Part shown: one piece after another, positions 7,632-15,358 of the stretch
How the letters are laid out: every line of letters begins with the position of its first letter
How positions within the stretch are numbered: position 1 is the stretch's first letter
NCBI GenBank assembly: GCA_003132025.1
Contig: PKWJ01000035.1
Span: forward strand, 101,088 to 137,410
From: Gammaproteobacteria bacterium
Lineage (GTDB): Bacteria > Pseudomonadota > Gammaproteobacteria > Steroidobacterales > Steroidobacteraceae
Direction: 5' to 3'
Length of the DNA: 36,323 nucleotides
Notes under the pieces: model-generated
What the model was told of the DNA's origin: nothing
What the model saw: only the letters and a program-made list of their open reading frames with translations
Databases searched by the model: none
Translations under genes and position numbers: made by a program

Positions 7632-8456
7632 TCAGCGCTGCAACTTGTGGGTGCGCAGTTCCTCGTCGGCCAGCGCCACTGAGCGCTCAAAATAGCGCAT
7701 CTCGTAGAACCGCATACGCTTATATAGTGCGTAGTGCGCCGCCATGTAGGCCGCCACCCAGCCGCGCCACCCGTCCAGTATCGCCAGCCGGAACAGGTAA
7801 TCCTTGACGAAAGTCAGCATGAACACCCACGGCCATTCGTAGGGCCTGGTGGCGCGGCCGTGCTCGCGCCAGTCCAGCGCCTTGAGTTCGGCATAGCGCA
7901 GGTACTTGAGCTGCATGTGCACCAGCGTGGGATTCAGGTAGTGCATGAACGGCGGTTGGAAAGTGACTTCCGCGCCGCTGTACTGCAACGACTCGTGCAC
8001 CCGGGCTTCGCTCCAGCGCGCGCGCGCGCGGTGGTAGATGCGCGGTTTTCGCTCGCGCACCATGAAACGGTACCAGCGCAGCGGCTTGCCCATGAACCAG
8101 GCGGTGCGAAACAGCACGCCGGCCGCCGCCGCCGAAGCCAGCAGCTGCGGCAGCTCAAGTTGCAGCGCGCCAGCCAGCTGCGGCGTCAGCGCTTCATCGG
8201 CATCGAGCGACAGAATCCAGTCGTAGCTTGCCAGGCCGGCGGCGAAGTTGCGCTGCGCACCGAAGCCGAGCCAAGGCTGCTCGACCACGCGGGCGCCGCG
8301 GGCAGCGGCAATGGCGCGCGTGTCGTCGTCGCTGCCGCAGTCGACCACGATCTTTTCGGCGGCGAACGGCACGCTGTCGAGGCAGCGCGCGATATTCGCC
8401 GCCTCGTTGTAGGTGATGACGACCAGGCTGATGGGCAATGTGAGCGGTGAGGACAT
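7632..8456 (-). CDS. Glycosyltransferase family 2 (WaaE/KdtX-like)
   Basis: 274 residues. GT-A fold features: SLVVITYNEAANIARCLDSV at the N-terminus, VDCGSDDDT, and the metal-binding LSLDADEAL near residue 88. The remainder (WFMGKPLRWY, VHESLQYSG, basic C-terminal half ending in KRMRFYEMRYFERS) resembles the lipopolysaccharide-core glucosyltransferase group WaaE/KdtX, which adds a sugar to inner-core heptose on the cytoplasmic face. The open frame extends upstream to 8846, but that part is a shadow of the GT9 gene. ATG 8456 follows the GT9 stop by seven bases and begins the family-typical sequence. The acceptor is unknown. Confidence 0.88.
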   Translation of the reverse strand: MSSPLTLPISLVVITYNEAANIARCLDSVPFAAEKIVVDCGSDDDTRAIAAARGARVVEQPWLGFGAQRNFAAGLASYDWILSLDADEALTPQLAGALQLELPQLLASAAAAGVLFRTAWFMGKPLRWYRFMVRERKPRIYHRARARWSEARVHESLQYSGAEVTFQPPFMHYLNPTLVHMQLKYLRYAELKALDWREHGRATRPYEWPWVFMLTFVKDYLFRLAILDGWRGWVAAYMAAHYALYKRMRFYEMRYFERSVALADEELRTHKLQR

Positions 8457-8463
8457 CGGCAAT

Positions 8464-9507
8464 TCACCCGCGCTGTGGGCCGGTGCGCACCGCCCGTTGC
8501 CATGCGGCCAGCACCTGCTGCGGGGTAATGTACAGCATCGAGCGGTGCCCTTCGTATTCGCCCGCCACGCATTCGACCACGGCATCCCTGCCGCGCGGCG
8601 CGTACATGAACGGCTCGCTGGTACCGAACATGGCAACCACGGTGCAGCCCGCCGCCGCCGCCAGGTGTGCCGGTCCGGTATCCACCGACACCATGCCGGT
8701 GGCACGGCCGGCCAGGCCGAGCAGCCTTGATATTGATAACTCGTGCACCACGTCGTACGCGTTGGTGATGGCGGCCAATCGCAGGATCTGCTGGTTGAGG
8801 CTCGATTCCTGCGGCACCCCGAGCAGCAGAATCGCATGCCCGGCATGCAGCGCGCGCAGGCCGCGCAGCACCTGCGCCCAGTTTTCCTCCGGCCAGTACT
8901 TGGAATTGCTGCGACGGCGGCGCAGGCCGCGACGCATGGTGCGCTTGTTGCCGGCCTGAATCAGGATCAATGGCAGTCCCGCCCATGGTCTGGCCTGCGA
9001 CCACGCCTCCACCTCGGCCCGCTGCCCGGCGGTGACGATCAGCTCGCCGAAAGCATCGGCGGCCGCGAGCGGCAGGTCCGCGCCACCCAGGACCGCGGGA
9101 TTACGATAGGCGAAGCGCAGCCATCGATCACAGAAGTGCGAGCGATGAAGTCCGGGCAGATCCTCATGGTGACACCAGTACTGCGGGGTCCAGCCAGCGC
9201 GCAGCAGCAGCGAGCAGATTTTGCGATTATCGTGGTCGAACAGCCACGTGGGTCCGGCCCCGCGCGCGCGCAGCTCGCGTACCAGCCGATGCTGGGCCGG
9301 GCTCAAGCCGTAGACGGCCTTGCGGCTGGCGAGCAGAAAGATATCGCCGACGCCTGGCTGGCCGCGCAGCAGCGGCCGCGTCCAGTCGGCGGCCGCCACC
9401 ACATCCACCGGCTGACTAAACCGCGCATGTAGATGTCGAATGGCCGCCGTGAGCATCACCATGTCGCCCAGGGCACCGAAGCGCACCGCTAGCGGCCGTG
9501 GATTCAA
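8464..9507 (-). CDS. Glycosyltransferase family 9 (heptosyltransferase-like)
   Basis: 347 residues from a TTG start at 9507. N-terminal AVRFGALGDMVMLTAAIRHL is the typical beginning of GT9 heptosyltransferases. Further GT-B landmarks are LILIQAGNK at the domain junction and VSVDTGPAHLAAAAGCTVVAMFG, the nucleotide-heptose binding signature. Members transfer L-glycero-D-manno-heptose to LPS inner core or related acceptors. The open frame continues upstream to 9840, but that part is a shadow of the preceding gene. The TTG overlaps the TGA of the preceding gene (4-base overlap), indicating coupled translation; a GTG at 9486 is the only near alternative. Donor and acceptor cannot be read from the sequence. 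Confidence 0.87.
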   Translation of the reverse strand: MNPRPLAVRFGALGDMVMLTAAIRHLHARFSQPVDVVAAADWTRPLLRGQPGVGDIFLLASRKAVYGLSPAQHRLVRELRARGAGPTWLFDHDNRKICSLLLRAGWTPQYWCHHEDLPGLHRSHFCDRWLRFAYRNPAVLGGADLPLAAADAFGELIVTAGQRAEVEAWSQARPWAGLPLILIQAGNKRTMRRGLRRRRSNSKYWPEENWAQVLRGLRALHAGHAILLLGVPQESSLNQQILRLAAITNAYDVVHELSISRLLGLAGRATGMVSVDTGPAHLAAAAGCTVVAMFGTSEPFMYAPRGRDAVVECVAGEYEGHRSMLYITPQQVLAAWQRAVRTGPQRG

Positions 9508-10562
9508 TGCGCGCGGCCGATGTCGGCGACCGCCTGTTGCAGGCGCGCCACGAAACCGTGCTTGTTGTCCAGAAACCAGTGCCGCGCGGCGGCGCCGATC
9601 GCATCGAGCTGCGCCGTGCTCAGCGCCAGCGAGCGCTCGATCGCGGCCTCCAGCGCGGCTTCGTCGAAGCGCGCGATCCTGGCCAGATTGTGCTGTTCGC
9701 CCAGGCGCGCATTGATCAGCATGCCGCGCTCGACGCCGACCAGTTCGTTCATCGGCGGCGCATCGCAGGTAAAGGTCACTGCGCCGACGCTCATGCCTTC
9801 CGCGATGTAATGCCCCCACCCTTCCGCCTCGGAAAGACACAGATGGAAGCGATGCGCGTTCTGCAGCGTGCGTAGCTCGCTATCGCTGACGAAACCGCCT
9901 GCATGGACGATGTTGGCGGCCGCCGGCTTGCCGGCGGCTGTTCCCTGGCGCGAATCCTGCACCAGCGTGAGCCGCGGCCATTGCGGATGGCGCTGCCACA
10001 GCGCCAGCAGGCGTTCGGTGCCTTTGAGCGGACTGCGGCCGGCGAGGTGCAGGAACTGCGGCTGGCGCAGCACCGCTGGCTGGAAGCGATCATCGCTGTC
10101 GAAACCTATCCGCCGCACGCGGCAGCCGCGCGCGGCGAACAGCTGTTCGGCGAATGCGGTCTTGGCCCAGATACGATCGGCGATGTCCAGCATCGCGACA
10201 TCGCGACGATCAAACCACTCGGGGTTGGGCACCAGCACGTTGCAGCGCGCCTGCTGGACGAATTGCGGCCAGACGTGCTCGAGCATGATGTTGGCGTCGA
10301 ATGGCGGCCGCGGCCCGGCACGCTGCCAGCGTGCGAGGTGCCAGCGGCCGATTCGCATCGCGAGCCGCGTGCGCAGCGAACGCCGGCGCTTGCGGTCGTG
10401 GCGCTCGCACACCTGCTGCGTCACTTCGCAGCCGCAGGCGCTAAGCGCCGCGGCCAGCAGCTCCAGGTCGCGCGACAGCCCCACGCCGTTTGATTTTCCG
10501 ATCAGCCGCAGCTTGAGCGCCGGCTCGAGCACGGCCGGCTGGTCAGCGTGCGCCGGTATCAC
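9504..10562 (-). CDS. Glycosyltransferase, GT-B fold (GT4-like)
   Basis: About 352 residues. The C-terminal half contains FLHLAGRSPLKGTERLLALW (phosphate-binding part of GT-B enzymes) and SEAEGWGHYIAEGMSVGAV, which carries the E-x7-E signature of retaining GT4-type transferases. The N-terminal half (LRLIGKSNGVGLSRDLELLA) looks like an acceptor domain. The chosen start is the GTG at 10562, whose GTGA overlaps the stop of the upstream protease gene; GTG 10565 is equally possible, and the reading frame stays open to 10628. The 4-base overlaps at both ends tie this gene translationally to the protease before it and the GT9 gene after it. The sugar and acceptor are unknown. Confidence 0.83.
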   Translation of the reverse strand: MIPAHADQPAVLEPALKLRLIGKSNGVGLSRDLELLAAALSACGCEVTQQVCERHDRKRRRSLRTRLAMRIGRWHLARWQRAGPRPPFDANIMLEHVWPQFVQQARCNVLVPNPEWFDRRDVAMLDIADRIWAKTAFAEQLFAARGCRVRRIGFDSDDRFQPAVLRQPQFLHLAGRSPLKGTERLLALWQRHPQWPRLTLVQDSRQGTAAGKPAAANIVHAGGFVSDSELRTLQNAHRFHLCLSEAEGWGHYIAEGMSVGAVTFTCDAPPMNELVGVERGMLINARLGEQHNLARIARFDEAALEAAIERSLALSTAQLDAIGAAARHWFLDNKHGFVARLQQAVADIGRAH

Positions 10563-12952
10563 CACGTCGGCGGCCGGCTCAACGGACGGCGGCGTAGCAG
10601 CAGTGCGCTGGCTAATGCCAGCAGCCACAGCCTATCGAAACCACCGCCGCCGCCGCCGGTGCCGACTGCCCTGGCGGTCAGTACCACCGAATTGGAGTTG
10701 CTGCCGCCAGAGCCGCTACAGCTGAGCGTGTAGGTGTAGCTGCCGGCGCTGGTCGGTGTGACAGTCTGGCTGCCGCTGGTGGGCAGCGCGCCGGACCAGT
10801 TGCCCGAGGCGCTGCAAGCACTGGTGTTGACCGACGACCAGCTTAAGGTCGCGGAGCCGCCGACGGTCACGGCGGTCGGGCTCAGCGCCATGGCCGGAGG
10901 CGCCGGCGGCAGCAGCGCCAGCGCCGCATCGGCCTGTATGAAGCCGTAGCCGCTGTCATTGTTCGGCACGGTGCCCATGGCCAGCGCACTGTTCTCCAGG
11001 GCGGTATCAATCTGTGCCGCGGTCAGTGCCGGGTTGGCCTGCCACATCAGCGCAGCGGCAGCGGCGGCATGCGGCCCGGCCGCCGAAGTGCCGAAGAAAT
11101 TAGGGTATGAGGCATCGTTCTGGCATGCCGCAATGGCGGTGTTGAGTGTGTTGCTCGGCAATCCGTACTGTTGCAGCGAGAATCCGAGGAAGGTGTCGTT
11201 CACGCCGTCGGGGCCGACGAAGTCCGGTTTCTGGCGCAGCTGCGGCGAGGCCAGGCGTGCGCCGCTGGACCCGAACAGGATCGGATCGCCACCGGCCGAT
11301 GAAAACGACTCGAGTACCGCGGGCGCGGTACCGCATTCTGGCGTGCGAAAATAGAACGCCGCGCCGACCGCCATCGCGCCCGCGGCGCTGGGATGACCCT
11401 GGATCGTCGGGCTGTTGGTGGCAAACGCATTGATCGATACCGCTGCGCCATCGCCGTCGAGTGCCAGTTTGATCAGTCCAGGGGCGTGAGCATTTGCCAG
11501 AGCGATCGACACGCTCAGTGTTGCGGCAGCCGTCGATGCCGTGGCGGCGGCCGAATTACCGATGATCAGCAGCTGCACCGGATCCACGCCGGTGGGGTTC
11601 GGGCCGGTGCAGCTGACGGTGGTCGTGACGTTCTGGAAATCGATCTGGTCGCCAAGCGCGCCGCTGACGCACACATTGATCGAGCTGGTGGCGCCGCCGC
11701 TGTTGGGGGCGCCGGTCACGTAGGGTTGATCCCATTCGACGATCAGCGACACGAATTCGCCCGGATACAGCGCAGGAATCGTCACCGGCAGCGAGGTCGT
11801 AGTGGTCGCCCCCGTCGGGTCGAAATTGAGCAGCAGCTCGCCGGCGCTGGGGCCGCTGGTGGAAGCCAACGGAAACATCGGCGCCGGGTTTTCGTAGGAC
11901 ACGCGCGCATCGTTGCCGGCCGAGGAGAAGTAGGCAACGCCGGTCGCCGCCACCTGATCGATCGCCTGCGCCACAATGCCGTCCTGGAAAAACGGCTCGT
12001 CCGGGTAGCCGATATCGTCGTCGATGATCTTCGCGCCGGAGGCGGCCAGAGCGACAATGCCGTCGGCAAAATCGGCCTCGCTGCTGGCACCGGTGTGGAA
12101 CGCGAGGCCCGCACTTGGCGCCACCGCGTGAACGATCTGCAGCAGCGCCCGGCCTTCATCGCCGAATGGCAGCTGCTCGGGCTCACCATAGTCCAGGCAC
12201 GGCGCCTCCTGGAGCACGCTGATCCCCGCTGGCAGTGCGCCGGTCATCTGGTCGGTGGCGTAGGTCGCCGTATAACCATTGGATGCGTAGCCGTTGAAAC
12301 CAGAGGCCGGCAAGCCGGCAGTGGCGTAGGCCTGGTAGCAGTTGAAACTATCGGATAGCACACCGACGGTGATGCCAGCCCCACTCAGACTTGGATAACT
12401 GGCACGAATGGCGGCGCTGCCCTGCACGAAATCGCCTTGCGTCGCGACCGGGCCAGCGCGCGTTCTGGGCATCGACGCCCGCGCATACCGCAGCTCGGTG
12501 AGGCTGCCGGCGCGCGCGATCTGATCCAGCGGCAGCCAGCCGCCCACGTCGTTGGAGAACACCGCCGCGTCGCGCAGCCCCAGATCCAGTAGCGCGCGCT
12601 TGAGCGCCTGGGCATCGCCGGTGGTGACCGCATCGATCAGCACCTCGGGAGTAGCGAGCGGTGCGCGCAGCCGAAAGCGTGCCGCCGGATTGATGGCGCG
12701 AAGGTCGGCCAGCGGGTGGTCGACGGAGATGCTGGCATAGCGCTGCGCAATCTCCGCCAGCGCGCCGTCCAGCTTGTCGGCGCCGAGCCGGCGTGCCGCC
12801 TGTGCCGGCCCGGCCCCAAATACTCGCAGCCCCGGTGCCGCCGCCGGCGCCCCGGACTGCGAGCCGGCCGGCGTCAACGCGGCGCCGCCTGCTGGTCCGA
12901 TGATCAGCAACCCCAGCAGCACCGCGCCCGGCCGGCGGCAACCCGGCATCAT
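10559..12952 (-). CDS. Exported subtilase/S53-like serine peptidase with Ig-like and GlyGly-CTERM domains
   Basis: 797 residues. Signal peptide at 1-25 (AVLLGLLIIGPAGGAA). Peptidase domain about 185-660: ITVGVLSDSFN carries the first aspartate D201; SSAGND supplies oxyanion N347; the serine lies in FFGTSAAGPHAAAAAALM, near residue 640. The usual HGT histidine motif is missing. Its place is taken by GDEGRALLQ with E266, which resembles the Glu of sedolisins (S53) and the S53-like group usually labelled S8. An Ig-like region (about 695-755, GGSATLSWSS) precedes GGGGGGFDRLWLLALASALL then RRR: the glycine run, hydrophobic helix and basic end of a GlyGly-CTERM sorting signal, processed by rhombosortase. 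Expected location: cell surface or secreted. It is the first gene of the leftward glycosyltransferase cluster. Confidence 0.87.
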   Translation of the reverse strand: MMPGCRRPGAVLLGLLIIGPAGGAALTPAGSQSGAPAAAPGLRVFGAGPAQAARRLGADKLDGALAEIAQRYASISVDHPLADLRAINPAARFRLRAPLATPEVLIDAVTTGDAQALKRALLDLGLRDAAVFSNDVGGWLPLDQIARAGSLTELRYARASMPRTRAGPVATQGDFVQGSAAIRASYPSLSGAGITVGVLSDSFNCYQAYATAGLPASGFNGYASNGYTATYATDQMTGALPAGISVLQEAPCLDYGEPEQLPFGDEGRALLQIVHAVAPSAGLAFHTGASSEADFADGIVALAASGAKIIDDDIGYPDEPFFQDGIVAQAIDQVAATGVAYFSSAGNDARVSYENPAPMFPLASTSGPSAGELLLNFDPTGATTTTSLPVTIPALYPGEFVSLIVEWDQPYVTGAPNSGGATSSINVCVSGALGDQIDFQNVTTTVSCTGPNPTGVDPVQLLIIGNSAAATASTAAATLSVSIALANAHAPGLIKLALDGDGAAVSINAFATNSPTIQGHPSAAGAMAVGAAFYFRTPECGTAPAVLESFSSAGGDPILFGSSGARLASPQLRQKPDFVGPDGVNDTFLGFSLQQYGLPSNTLNTAIAACQNDASYPNFFGTSAAGPHAAAAAALMWQANPALTAAQIDTALENSALAMGTVPNNDSGYGFIQADAALALLPPAPPAMALSPTAVTVGGSATLSWSSVNTSACSASGNWSGALPTSGSQTVTPTSAGSYTYTLSCSGSGGSNSNSVVLTARAVGTGGGGGGFDRLWLLALASALLLRRRPLSRPPTW

Positions 12953-13121
12953 GCGACGACACTGCTGTAAAGGCTGCGCGCTGGCCTCATCTGACGACTC
13001 GGGTACTACCCTTGAGAGTTCCGTTGACGGTTGAGTTTAAACTGGCGCACCAACTCATTGTGGGATATCGAGTTGGCGAGATCCTCGCCGCAGGCACGGC
13101 TGAACGCGCTCGCAACCCTGA
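12953..13121. other. Gap upstream of the peptidase gene, with palindrome GGGTAGTACCC
   Basis: 169 bases between the AGE epimerase stop and the peptidase start. A perfect 5+1+5 palindrome lies at 13001-13011 (GGGTACTACCC on the plus strand), about 50 bases before the peptidase ATG, next to an AT-rich TTTAAA. The leftward frame through 13130-13010 encodes an unrecognised 41-residue tail without a good start. I regard it as non-coding. Confidence 0.4.
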
Positions 13122-14306
13122 TCAACTCAACGACTGGTCGACCATCGCCTTGAGCTCGGCCAGCGCGCAGACGATGTGGTAGAAGCTGCTCGCCGGGGCA
13201 GGCTGCTGCACGAACTGACCCTCGGCCGTCAGGCGGTCGTACCACAGGCCGGGAACCTCGGTGTCGAAATAGCGGCGCAGCCCACGTGCAGCCTGTAACG
13301 CCATCGACCAGTAGCGCGCATTGTGCGTTATGGCCGCCATGCGCAACGCGGCCTTGAGCCGTTCGGTCTGCGGCCACAACCGTGCCTCGCCGTCGCGCAC
13401 ACTGAAGTCATCGAGCAGCTCATTGATGGCGACGCCGCCTCGGATCCCGTGCGCCTCGCCGAGCTGCACCAATCTGGCGGCGGCCCGGTGCGCGGCGGCG
13501 CCGTCCGTGCCGTCCCAGCGCAGCAGCAGCCAGCCCCATTCGAATTGATGGCCGGGTTCGACGATGCGGCCCGCGCTGCCGACCAACGGCGCCCAGCCGG
13601 CATCGAAATATTCGCGCACGGCACCGCTGCCGTGGTCGATCAACCGGTTCAGCGCCAGCGCGACGATCTCAGCCGCCAGCTCCGACCACGCCGGGTCATC
13701 GTCGATCGGGATCCAACTCAGCGCCGCCTCGAGCAGATGCATGTGAGGATTTGCCAGCAACGGTAAAGCATCCGGGACGCCGGAACTGAAGCCCGGCCCG
13801 GATCGCTTCAGCTGCTGATAGAGCGCTACCCGCAACACCCGCGCCGTTTGCAGCAACTCAGGCTGCGGGCCGAGCATGCTCTGGCTCTCGGCCAGCGCGA
13901 GCAGGACGAACGCCTGGTCGTACAGCTGCGCACGCTCGTCGAGCGATCTGCCGTCGGCTGCCACAAGAGTGCGAAACAGCTCGTCGGAGCGACGATAGTG
14001 GCGAAGTAAATATTCCAGGCCGTCCGTCACCAGCCGCGCGGCGTCGGTCGCGCTCCAGCCAAAAGCGCCAGCGCGCGCAAAAGAGTAGATCTGCCGCGCC
14101 GCCACGCGCAGGCGGCGCGGTTGGTCGGCCGTCGGCCCGGCGCTGGTCAGGCTTTCGTGAAAACCGCCGTGTATGCGGTCGTAGCCCTGTGTGGCCCACA
14201 GCGGGTAGGCATAGGTACGCAGCCAGTGCAGCAGCAGTTCCTGCTCATGCCTCAGTTCCAGCGTGGCTTGCGAGGCCTCGGCGTGTGACATCGGCGACAA
14301 TTTCAC
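13122..14306 (-). CDS. AGE-family sugar 2-epimerase/isomerase
   Basis: 394 residues, an (alpha/alpha)6-barrel protein of the N-acylglucosamine 2-epimerase / mannose isomerase family. Seen: GYDRIHGGFHES near residue 42, NPHMHLLEA near 185, EPGHQFEWGW near 248 (catalytic-histidine region) and SFYHIVCALAE near 380 (second catalytic histidine), plus RLWPQTERLKA. Family members interconvert aldose and ketose or 2-epimers: GlcNAc/ManNAc, mannose/fructose, or cellobiose. The GTG start overlaps the fructokinase stop by four bases (GTGA), so the two are coupled. With a fructokinase upstream, a mannose-to-fructose isomerase role is attractive (inference). ATG 14291 is an alternative start. Confidence 0.85.
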   Translation of the reverse strand: MKLSPMSHAEASQATLELRHEQELLLHWLRTYAYPLWATQGYDRIHGGFHESLTSAGPTADQPRRLRVAARQIYSFARAGAFGWSATDAARLVTDGLEYLLRHYRRSDELFRTLVAADGRSLDERAQLYDQAFVLLALAESQSMLGPQPELLQTARVLRVALYQQLKRSGPGFSSGVPDALPLLANPHMHLLEAALSWIPIDDDPAWSELAAEIVALALNRLIDHGSGAVREYFDAGWAPLVGSAGRIVEPGHQFEWGWLLLRWDGTDGAAAHRAAARLVQLGEAHGIRGGVAINELLDDFSVRDGEARLWPQTERLKAALRMAAITHNARYWSMALQAARGLRRYFDTEVPGLWYDRLTAEGQFVQQPAPASSFYHIVCALAELKAMVDQSLS

Positions 14307-15262
14307 CGTGTGGATGTGGTGCTGCGTGCAACCGCGGCGTCCAGCGCGAGCGCCAGCGCCCCGAGCGATCCCGCGCGCCTGCCGAGCCCCGGCGGCCCGA
14401 TGTAGCCATCGAGTGCCGTCGTCACCTCGGGAATGTCGAGGTAACCGTTGAGGCTCGCCGACAGACAGCCGCGGATGCGAGCAAACAGCTGCGGTCGAGC
14501 GCCTAGCACGCCGCCGCCGATGAGTATGCGCTGCGGGGCGACCGACACTGTCAGCATGTGCGTGAGCTGGCCGAGCGCATGCGCAACGGTGTCCCAGATC
14601 GGGCTGTCCGCGGGCAGATCCATCGCCGCGACGCCGCCGCGGGCTTCTATCGCCGGGCCAGAGGCGAGTCCCTCGATACAGTCACCATGAAAGCGGCAGC
14701 TGCCTGGCCAATCGTCGCCCGCGCGGCGCACTATCCGAACGTGGCCCAGCTCCGGATGATGGCAGCCAAGGACGGGTTTGCCGGCCACCACCATGCCGAC
14801 GCCGATGCCGGTGCCCACGGTGATATATGCATAATCGGTCAGTCCATGGGCGGCACCCCAACGCCCTTCCGCCACTGCTGCGCCCGTCACGTCGGTGGTG
14901 AAGTCCACCGGCACTGCGAAGCGCCTTTGGAAGAACCCGGCCAGGTCCACGCCCGCCCATCCCTCCTTCGGCGTGGCGCCGATGCGTCCGAAGGAGCTCG
15001 AACCGCGGCGCAGATCCAGCGGACCGAACGCGGCCACGCCGATCGCGCTGAACTTGCCGACGCCGGAATGCCAACGTCCCAGCACCTGTGCAATGGCCTC
15101 GAGCGTGGTGGCCGGATCGCGGGTCGGCACCACTTCCTCCGCGACGATGTCGCCGGGCCCCCTGCCCAGTACGCATACGCACTTGGTCCCGCCCATTTCG
15201 ACGCCTGCATATATCGCCGAACGCAGGTCGCCGGCGCGCTGGTTGCGTATCGTCTGCATCAT
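14303..15262 (-). CDS. ROK-family fructokinase
   Basis: 319 residues. ATP-binding AGVEMGGTK at 19-27, catalytic D124 in FTTDVTGAA, and AYITVGTGIGVG near 145 are ROK landmarks. The zinc site H174 (ELGHVRI), C189, H192 and C195 (CRFHGDC), followed by EGLASGPAI, matches the Bacillus-type fructokinase subgroup rather than glucokinases. Predicted reaction: ATP-dependent phosphorylation of fructose (possibly mannose) in the cytoplasm. The leftward frame is open back to 17026, but that is antisense to the GH3 gene. ATG 15262 is chosen because AAGGTG lies a few bases upstream and the family sequence begins directly after; ATG 15259 is adjacent. It is divergent from GH3 across 96 bases. Confidence 0.9.
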   Translation of the reverse strand: MMQTIRNQRAGDLRSAIYAGVEMGGTKCVCVLGRGPGDIVAEEVVPTRDPATTLEAIAQVLGRWHSGVGKFSAIGVAAFGPLDLRRGSSSFGRIGATPKEGWAGVDLAGFFQRRFAVPVDFTTDVTGAAVAEGRWGAAHGLTDYAYITVGTGIGVGMVVAGKPVLGCHHPELGHVRIVRRAGDDWPGSCRFHGDCIEGLASGPAIEARGGVAAMDLPADSPIWDTVAHALGQLTHMLTVSVAPQRILIGGGVLGARPQLFARIRGCLSASLNGYLDIPEVTTALDGYIGPPGLGRRAGSLGALALALDAAVARSTTSTR

Positions 15263-15358
15263 CGTCAGCACCTTAAGCGACCCGCGAAAGCCACTGCAAT
15301 CGATATACTGGAACGCTGCGCCGGACAAGACAATCTTAGGCTCATAGGGCGGAAAACG

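Noticed and set aside
13006-13130. Leftward 41-codon tail (ELIRVASAFSRACGEDLANS and on)
   Set aside because: It looks somewhat protein-like, but there is no good start or ribosome site, the upstream part is antisense/shadow to the epimerase gene, and I recognise no family.
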